Shown: in pieces, positions 43,812 to 48,447 of the stretch | How positions within the stretch are numbered: position 1 is the first letter of the stretch | Layout: each line of letters starts with the position of its first letter | Assembly (NCBI GenBank): GCA_019348195.1 | Contig: JAHWJX010000013.1 | Coordinates: 1-48,447 of the forward strand | DNA from: Pseudomonadota bacterium | Lineage (GTDB): Bacteria; Pseudomonadota; Alphaproteobacteria; Caulobacterales; Caulobacteraceae | Direction: 5' to 3' | Length of the DNA: 48,447 nt | The notes under the pieces: generated by a model | Databases searched by the model: none | The model's input: only the letters and a program-made list of their open reading frames with translations | Told to the model about the DNA's origin: nothing | Position numbers and translations under genes: made by a program

Positions 43812-43837
43812 GGAACTGCGGGAGGAGCTTGGGCGTT
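43812..43837 (+). promoter_or_regulatory. EcfG promoter of the entericidin-like gene
   Basis: GGAAC (43812-43816), 17 bases, CGTT (43834-43837), 35 bases before the ATG at 43873. The spacing and both hexamer cores match the EcfG consensus. Confidence 0.75.
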
Positions 43838-43872
43838 CGTCGTGGCGAGGGTTCACAAGGAAGGCGAACACG

Positions 43873-43998
43873 ATGCGTAAGCTGGTTATGATTTTCGCGG
43901 CGGCCGGTCTGATGGCCACGGCGGCGTGCAACACGGTCCGCGGCGCGGGTCAGGACGTGGAAGCGGCGGGTGAAGCCGTTCAGGACGTGGCCAAGTAA
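43873..43998 (+). CDS. entericidin-like small lipoprotein
   Basis: A 41-residue lipoprotein: RKLVMIFAAAGLMATAACNT with lipobox TAAC, then NTVRGAGQDVEAAGEAVQDV, the compact Cys-Asn-Thr-x-x-G-x-G-x-D signature of the entericidin EcnA/EcnB family. AAGGAAGG (43857-43864) is a good ribosome site. It is flanked by an EcfG promoter and a strong terminator, so it is an independent stress-induced unit. Members are abundant outer-membrane-associated lipoproteins of uncertain function. Confidence 0.9.
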   Translation: MRKLVMIFAAAGLMATAACNTVRGAGQDVEAAGEAVQDVAK

Positions 43999-44020
43999 GC
44001 TTCTACAACCCAGCCAATGG

Positions 44021-44053
44021 GGCCCTCGCCGCGCATGCGGCGAGGGCCTTTTT
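44021..44053 (+). terminator. intrinsic terminator of the entericidin-like gene
   Basis: GGCCCTCGCCGC (44021-44032), GCAT loop, GCGGCGAGGGCC (44037-44048), then TTTTT: a perfect 12-bp stem 22 bases after the stop. Confidence 0.95.
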
Positions 44054-44122
44054 GCATGCGGGGACGCGCGCAACGGGGTTGCGCCACAGTTTCGTCCCCG
44101 GCCTGACTAGGCTTGCCGTTCC

Positions 44123-44836
44123 GTGCTGACCCCCGTCCTCGCCCTTCTCCTGCTGCAGGCCGCGCCCTACCGGGCGGGCCCGATCCCTCAGGTTGCGCCT
44201 CCTGGCATAGGGCCGGCGCCGCAGACGGCGCCCTATCGAACGGGCCCCGTGTTTCAAGCCGCGCCTTACCGCACGGGGCCTGCTCCGCAGCAGGCGCCCT
44301 ATCGCACCGGTCCGACGCCTTCCTCCCCCCCAGCCTATTCGTCCGGGCCTGGCCCTGCAGCGTCTTACGGCGTCGCCTCTCCTTCGGCCCCGGCGCTTGC
44401 CCGGACGGGCGTGCTCGTCGACGCTTACGACCGACGGGTGGAGGCGCGGTGGGGCGCTGACGACCCCTTCTACGCCGCCACCGTGCGCGGCGGGGCGGCT
44501 GCGGCTCAAAGCCGGCAAGGCGCTCTGGATGGTGGGTGGACGGTGGCCGGCGCGGACGGCGCGCCGCTTTACGCATTACAGCTGGCCGACAACGGCGAGG
44601 GCGTGGTTGACGGCGCCTGGCGGGCGATCCGCGCCTCGGCGCATGGGGCCCCCTCGCCGTCCGGCTTCATCCCGCTGATCGCACGCGGGTCCGGCCGGGT
44701 CGTTTTGAGGTTCTCGGAACCAGGATCAGCCACACCCACCGTGGTGACGGTGTCGATGGCTGCCGACGGCTCATGGCGAGGCGACCTCCGGCGAGGCGAG
44801 ACTTCGCCGTCGCCGGTGATCATGCGCCGACGCTGA
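44123..44836 (+). CDS. proline-rich repeat protein, exported
   Basis: A 237-residue protein from GTG 44123. A short hydrophobic N-terminus (LTPVLALLLLQA) serves as a probable signal. Residues about 12-70 contain four tandem copies of a 12-13-residue unit with core APYRTGP (first copy APYRAGP), followed by a Pro/Ser/Ala linker. The C-terminal half (about 95-237) is a folded-looking domain with GVLVDAYDRRVEARWGADDP, DGAPLYALQLADNGEGVVDG and VVLRFSEPGSATPTVVTVSM. I do not recognise it. A cell-wall or surface function is possible given the repeats but unproven. Confidence 0.7.
   Translation: MLTPVLALLLLQAAPYRAGPIPQVAPPGIGPAPQTAPYRTGPVFQAAPYRTGPAPQQAPYRTGPTPSSPPAYSSGPGPAASYGVASPSAPALARTGVLVDAYDRRVEARWGADDPFYAATVRGGAAAAQSRQGALDGGWTVAGADGAPLYALQLADNGEGVVDGAWRAIRASAHGAPSPSGFIPLIARGSGRVVLRFSEPGSATPTVVTVSMAADGSWRGDLRRGETSPSPVIMRRR
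44156..44320 (+). repeat. tandem APYRTGP-coding repeats
   Basis: Four copies of a unit of about 36-39 bases coding for APYR(A/T)GP plus a Gln/Pro spacer. Copies differ at synonymous positions (TATCGAACG, TACCGCACG, TATCGCACC), so the repetition is maintained at protein level rather than as a fresh DNA duplication. Confidence 0.75.
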
Positions 44837-44862
44837 CCCGGCGTTCTGCCGGGGCTGTCCGC

Positions 44863-45147
44863 TCAGCCCTTCGCGGCCGTGTTGCGGTTCAGAATGGCGT
44901 TGAGCGTCTGGAGGCGAGAGACGGTGTCGTCCGTCAGCTGGCGCGACAGCTCGCGGACGCCGACCGGATAGGCGTCGCCGCCTTCGGAAATCTCGTTCGA
45001 CAGGGTCGCAACGGCTTCCAGGGCGTGCTCAAGGGCGGCCGTGTGCTCGAGCGCCGCGGCCTTGGCCTCGGCCAGGAGGCGCTTGGCCCGGGTGGAGTGG
45101 CTCTCTTGGTAGTCGGAGGTGACGACGCTGAGGTGCGACGGGGTCAT
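44863..45147 (-). CDS. hypothetical 94-residue helical protein
   Basis: A 94-residue cytoplasmic protein, helical throughout: STRAKRLLAEAKAAALEHTA, ALEHALEAVATLSNEISEGG, VGVRELSRQLTDDTVSRLQT, LNAILNRNTAAKG. A ribosome site AAGGA is present at suitable distance. No domain is recognised. The upstream region contains a GTTCTC/GAGAAC inverted repeat (45184-45201) and a TTGACG...ATTAAG promoter-like pair overlapping the CtrA-type box, so it could be CtrA-influenced. Confidence 0.7.
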   Translation of the reverse strand: MTPSHLSVVTSDYQESHSTRAKRLLAEAKAAALEHTAALEHALEAVATLSNEISEGGDAYPVGVRELSRQLTDDTVSRLQTLNAILNRNTAAKG

Positions 45148-45579
45148 GGAGCGAATCCTTAGAACTGTGCCAGCCTAGCTGCTGTTCTCGAAAGAGAGAA
45201 CGGCTTCGAGCCCGTCCTGTTGCACAACCCGGGCCGCAAGACTTCGTCGGCGCTGTTCTGTTGCGAAGCTGCATCACCGACCCAGCCGTTCAGCAGCGGT
45301 TCAGACCTCTGAAACGGCCCCACTGTCCTTAATCGACAGTTAACCTTTTTCGTCAACTTTCTCTTAACAAAAATGCGCCCTCCACCTCCAGAACTCCCGG
45401 ACCAGGCGCTTCCGGAGGGCGAACAAGGCGAGGCGCTGTAAGCCCGTGGAGCGAGTTCGTCGGTCGCCGACTCCCCCATCCGTGGCCTTGCCGGACCGAT
45501 GTAGACGGTTTCGCTCCGCCCGAGAACCAATAACACCTCCTTGGCGCGATCCACCGCCGATTAACCTGATCTATTCAGT
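45148..45579. promoter_or_regulatory. regulatory intergenic region with CtrA-type box
   Basis: About 430 bases between two divergent genes, with an AT-rich core unusual for the window. TTAA-TCGACAG-TTAA at 45329-45343 is a perfect CtrA recognition site (TTAA-N7-TTAA). On the minus strand TTGACG and ATTAAG (about 45356 to 45329) could form a promoter overlapping that box. CGCCCTCC (45376-45383) and GGAGGGCG (45414-45421) are inverted repeats next to an A-run, terminator-like on the minus strand. No convincing gene is seen; a minus-strand frame from 45554 has a ribosome site but atypical codon use. Confidence 0.55.
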
Positions 45580-46785
45580 ATGGTCGAACCCTCCGGACCA
45601 GAGCGCATGAACGAGACGACCCCCGAAGAGCGGCCGGTGCGCATCCTCATCGTGGACGATGTGGCCGACAACCGCGATCTGCTGGCTCGGCGCTTCGACC
45701 GGCGCGGTTACTGCACCCTGCAGGCCGAGGGCGGGCTTCGAGCGCTGGAGATGATCGCGGACGGCGGGATCGACATCGTCCTGCTGGATGTGATGATGCC
45801 GGACATCAACGGCCTGGAGGTTCTTCGCCAGCTTCGCGAAACCCACAGCGCCCTGGAACTGCCCGTGATCATGGTCACGGCCCAGGCCGAAAGCAGCCAG
45901 ATCGTGCGCGCGCTCGAAATGGGCGCCAACGACTACATCACCAAACCCGTGGATTTCCCTGTGGCGCTTGCCCGCGTGGCGGCGCAGGCCGGGCGTCGCC
46001 GGGCGGAGATGGACTTGGCGGCCGCCAACAAAAAGCTCCGGGAGAAGGTCGCCGAACTGCACGAAGCGGTGCTGAAAGCGGAGTCCGCCAATCGGGCCAA
46101 GAGCGAGTTCCTGGCCAATATGAGCCACGAGATCCGCACGCCGCTCAATGGCGTCATGGGCGTGACGGACGTGCTGTCCGCCACCGGGCTGGACGCCCAG
46201 CAGCGGGAGCTGGTCGGCATCATCATGTCCTCGGCCGTCATGCTTGAACGGCTTCTGTCCGACGTCCTGGACTTCTCCAGGATGGAGGCCGGACGGATCG
46301 AGCTCCACCCCCAGTTGGTGCTGTTGGAGGATGTCCTGGCCGGGGTCGTCGCCCTGATCCGTGGCAAGGCGGAAGGCAAGGGCCTGGAGCTGGCCGTTTC
46401 GGTGGCTCCCGGAGCCGGTGGAAGCATCACCGTGGATCCGGTGCGCCTGGCCCAGATCCTGACCAACCTGCTGCACAACGCGGTGAAGTTCACCGAAGCC
46501 GGCAGGGTGAGCCTCGAGGTGACCGGCCGGCCCACGGGGCGCCGCTTCGTGATCCGCGACACGGGCGTGGGTTTCGACCCGGCGATCAAGGAACGGCTGT
46601 TCGCCCGTTTCGAGCAGGCTGACTCGTCCGTCACGCGGCGTTACGGCGGCTCAGGGCTGGGCCTGTCCATCTCCCGCCAGCTTTCGGAATTGATGGGCGG
46701 CACGCTCGACGGCACGAGCGAGCCCGGCCGCGGCGCGGTCTTCACCCTGGACCTGCCCACCCCGGCGCTCTCCGCCGCGGCCTAG
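45580..46785 (+). CDS. receiver-histidine kinase (N-terminal REC, C-terminal HisKA/HATPase)
   Basis: A 401-residue soluble protein. An N-terminal receiver (about 20-135) has DD26-27, phosphoacceptor Asp70 ([16 protein letters not shown]) and Lys121 (YITKPVDFP). A coiled linker leads to the HisKA motif [18 protein letters not shown] (His182) and an ATPase domain with [38 protein letters not shown]. There is no sensor or membrane domain. The start is ATG 45580 or ATG 45607. A CtrA-type box lies about 240 bases upstream. It could be a phosphorelay component; partners are unknown. Confidence 0.9.
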   Translation: MVEPSGPERMNETTPEERPVRILIVDDVADNRDLLARRFDRRGYCTLQAEGGLRALEMIADGGIDIVLLDVMMPDINGLEVLRQLRETHSALELPVIMVTAQAESSQIVRALEMGANDYITKPVDFPVALARVAAQAGRRRAEMDLAAANKKLREKVAELHEAVLKAESANRAKSEFLANMSHEIRTPLNGVMGVTDVLSATGLDAQQRELVGIIMSSAVMLERLLSDVLDFSRMEAGRIELHPQLVLLEDVLAGVVALIRGKAEGKGLELAVSVAPGAGGSITVDPVRLAQILTNLLHNAVKFTEAGRVSLEVTGRPTGRRFVIRDTGVGFDPAIKERLFARFEQADSSVTRRYGGSGLGLSISRQLSELMGGTLDGTSEPGRGAVFTLDLPTPALSAAA

Positions 46786-46865
46786 GTGTCTGGCGCCGGA
46801 GTGCGTGGCGATCAGCTTAGCTGACCTCCGTTTCCGGCGCTCGTCATGGGACAGGTACTGCGCCC

Positions 46866-47018
46866 TTGGGCCAGGACCCCTTCGCCGAGCGGCTGGCGCC
46901 TCTCACGTCCTGGGCGGACGAGCCGGACCGACCCGGAGACGATGCGAACACTGGACGTCGGAACTGGACACGAGCGAAAGCCGAGTCGCTCGCGGCAGCC
47001 TTGGGCGTGGCCTTCTAG
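46866..47018 (+). CDS. possible small protein, low confidence
   Basis: A 50-residue frame from TTG 46866, reading GQDPFAERLAPLTSWADEPD then GDDANTGRRNWTRAKAESLA and ending in AALGVAF. Its composition looks protein-like, but there is no clear ribosome site and it overlaps the end of the opposing kinase gene by four bases. It may be the remnant of a longer gene. The rest of the 46786-47014 gap shows nothing else. Confidence 0.2.
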   Translation: MGQDPFAERLAPLTSWADEPDRPGDDANTGRRNWTRAKAESLAAALGVAF

Positions 47019-48447
47019 GATACAACGCCGGCGAACTCGGCCTGCATTCTAGGAGCCCTCTTTCGCGTTCCGCGGGGGCGGGAGCGCGCTGGCGAGGCGT
47101 CCACCGGCTCAAGCATGAGGCTAACGGTGAACCGCGCGCCTTCGCCTGGACGGCTTTCCACGTCGATATGGCCACCCATCATCTCGACCAGCTCGCGGCA
47201 GATCGCTAGCCCCAGCCCGGTGCCCCCGAACCTCCTGGTGGTTGTCAGGTCGGCCTGGACGAACTTGTCGAACAGGGTCGCGATCTGGTCGGGCGCTATG
47301 CCCGGGCCGGTGTCGGCCACCACCAGCTTCACCATGCCGGCCTGGGCGAGGTCGGGTTCGAGCGTCACGCGCACCTCGCCCGAGCCCGTGAACTTCACCG
47401 CGTTGGAGACGAGGTTGGTGAGAACTTGCTTCACCCGTAGCGGATCGCCTCGATAGGATCCGGCAAGCTCCGGGGCGATGTCGACGTTCAACTGGACGCC
47501 CTTGCTCTCTGCAAGCTTGCGGAAAACCGTGCAGGTCTCCGCCACCACCTCCCGGGGCTGGAATACGATGTGCTCAAGCTCCAGTCGGCCGCTCTCAAGC
47601 TTGGCCATGTCCAGCACATGGTTGAGCATCTGCAGCAGGGTGTCGGCCGAGCTTTCGATCACCTCCAGATATTCCTGCTGCGTCGGGGTCAGAGGCTCCG
47701 CCCCCAGCAGAGGGGTGAGCCCGACGACCGCGTTGAGAGGTGTGCGAAGCTCGTGGCTCATATTGGCCAGGAACTCCGTCTTGGCCCGACTGCCGGCTTC
47801 GGCCGCATCACGCGCGTCCACCAGCGCTGCATTGCGGCGCGCCAATTCGGTCAGAAGCAGGTTGAACTCATCGGCCAGGCTGGCCAGTTCCGCATCTCGA
47901 CCGGGCTCCACCACCTGATCGAAATCGCCGCTCTCCCGCACTGTACGCATGGCGGCCGATAGGTCATTGACCGGCCTGATCACCCGGCGCGCGAGCACCA
48001 GGGCCGCACGGGCCGCGGCTCCGCCCACCACGAGGACCATGAGCCCGGCGAACAGAGCATAACCTGCAAAGGTCTTGTGCAGCCCACCAAGACTGGAGAC
48101 CATGACCAGCTAGCCCACAGGATCCCCATCCATCCGGACGGGCACGCGCACCTCCAGCGATCCGTGACGGAACTTCCAGCCCGGAGCCACCGTTCGAGCC
48201 GCCGGCGCGGCCTCTCCTGTTCCATATCGGGCGAAGGGGCGGCCGGCGCTGTCGAACAGGATCACAGCCTCGACGTCGGGCACTCCGCGCGCCGAGCGCA
48301 ACACCTGTTGCGCGATGGCCTTGTCGCCAAAGGTCAAGGGCGTGGCGCTATTGGCCGCCATGACCGAGGTGATGGTCGTCCGGCGCTCAACAAGCTCTTG
48401 ACGCTCCAGGCGCCACTCCCGAGCCAGGAAGGACCCGAACCCGCCCA
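47015..48447 (-). pseudogene. CHASE8-type sensor histidine kinase, interrupted by in-frame TAG and truncated by the window edge
   Basis: One minus-strand frame spans from the right edge to 47015. It encodes a periplasmic domain resembling CHASE8 (VMAANSATPLTFGDKAIAQQ, GVPDVEAVILFDSAGRPFAR), then MDGDPVG, an amber TAG at 48112-48110, and continues LVMVSSLGGLHKTFAGYALF, a transmembrane helix, HAMP (RRVIRPVNDLSAAMRTV), HisKA ([18 protein letters not shown]), and HATPase (LTNLVSNAVKFTGSG, DTGPGIAPDQIATLFDKFVQ, RFGGTGLGLAICRELVEMMG). CAG (Gln) to TAG would explain the stop. An internal ATG at 48103 could still give a kinase without its sensor. The 5' end lies beyond the window. Confidence 0.8.

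Noticed and set aside
45184-45201. GTTCTC-N6-GAGAAC as an SOS (LexA) box
   Set aside because: The alphaproteobacterial LexA site is a direct repeat GTTC-N7-GTTC, whereas this is an inverted repeat; no SOS gene is adjacent.
45159-45554. Minus-strand frame of 131 codons with an AAGGAGG near its start
   Set aside because: Codon use is atypical, it runs through the AT-rich CtrA-box region and a terminator-like repeat, and the translation has no domain-like order.

Overview
The window is about 48 kb of very GC-rich, densely packed bacterial chromosome. Gene content and order point to an alphaproteobacterium of the Caulobacteraceae (Caulobacter/Phenylobacterium-like). The evidence is a phyR / nepR-ecfG-phyK general stress response locus with GGAAC-N16/17-CGTT promoters, ccmABCD-ccmG next to acnA, rplU with a long C-terminal extension followed by rpmA, dapF-ftsY-yciB, a perfect TTAA-N7-TTAA CtrA-type box, and frequent ATGA/GTGA stop-start overlaps. 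No rRNA, tRNA, CRISPR, phage or insertion sequence was seen.

Layout. 1-3152: a partial gene, a small lipoprotein, a hypothetical protein and a LemA - TPM - TPM trio. 3149-6737 (minus): a compact four-gene glycoconjugate operon (CgeB-like glycosyltransferase, PIG-L deacetylase, GT4 glycosyltransferase, BioF2-type acyltransferase). Its GT4 gene carries an internal deletion with a disturbed frame. 6802-13030 (minus): a six-gene membrane/AAA+ operon, transcribed DUF4129 - DUF4350 - MoxR - DUF58 - SpoIIM-like - RDD. 13208-15716: tandem DUF393 genes and an SDR/WD40 pair. 15786-18434 (minus): a metal-homeostasis operon (NicO-like membrane protein, CDF transporter, CobW-family GTPase) below a Zur-like operator. 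18519-24338: an exported methyltransferase, ribosomal proteins L21/L27, a GNAT enzyme, DapF, FtsY, YciB and a MarR regulator. 24382-28340 (minus): rpiB, a small unknown protein and cytochrome c maturation genes. 28563-36105 (mostly plus): aconitase, DUF1223, DUF2794, a Bax-inhibitor-1 protein (minus), an arylesterase, a ThpR gene interrupted by a stop codon, a CitE-like lyase and an ArsC-like reductase. 36185-39242 (minus): tryptophan dioxygenase, a kynureninase-like enzyme and ZapE in one overlapping operon.

39291-44053 is the most informative region. The phosphorylatable anti-anti-sigma factor PhyR, the anti-sigma factor NepR, the sigma factor EcfG and a PhyK-type kinase sit together. They are flanked by predicted targets with visible EcfG promoters: an about 110-nt structured RNA with a C-rich loop and intrinsic terminator (a GsrN-type small RNA), a secreted PRC-barrel-like protein and a one-pass membrane protein sharing one fully symmetric bidirectional EcfG promoter, and an entericidin-like lipoprotein. 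44123-48447 holds a proline-rich repeat protein, an unknown small protein, a receiver-histidine kinase behind a CtrA-type box, and a CHASE8-type histidine kinase interrupted by an in-frame amber codon and cut by the window end.

Three genes (GT4, thpR, terminal kinase) carry disabling lesions. They could reflect real gene decay or consensus errors, and this cannot be settled from the sequence alone. All functions are predictions from motifs and context.
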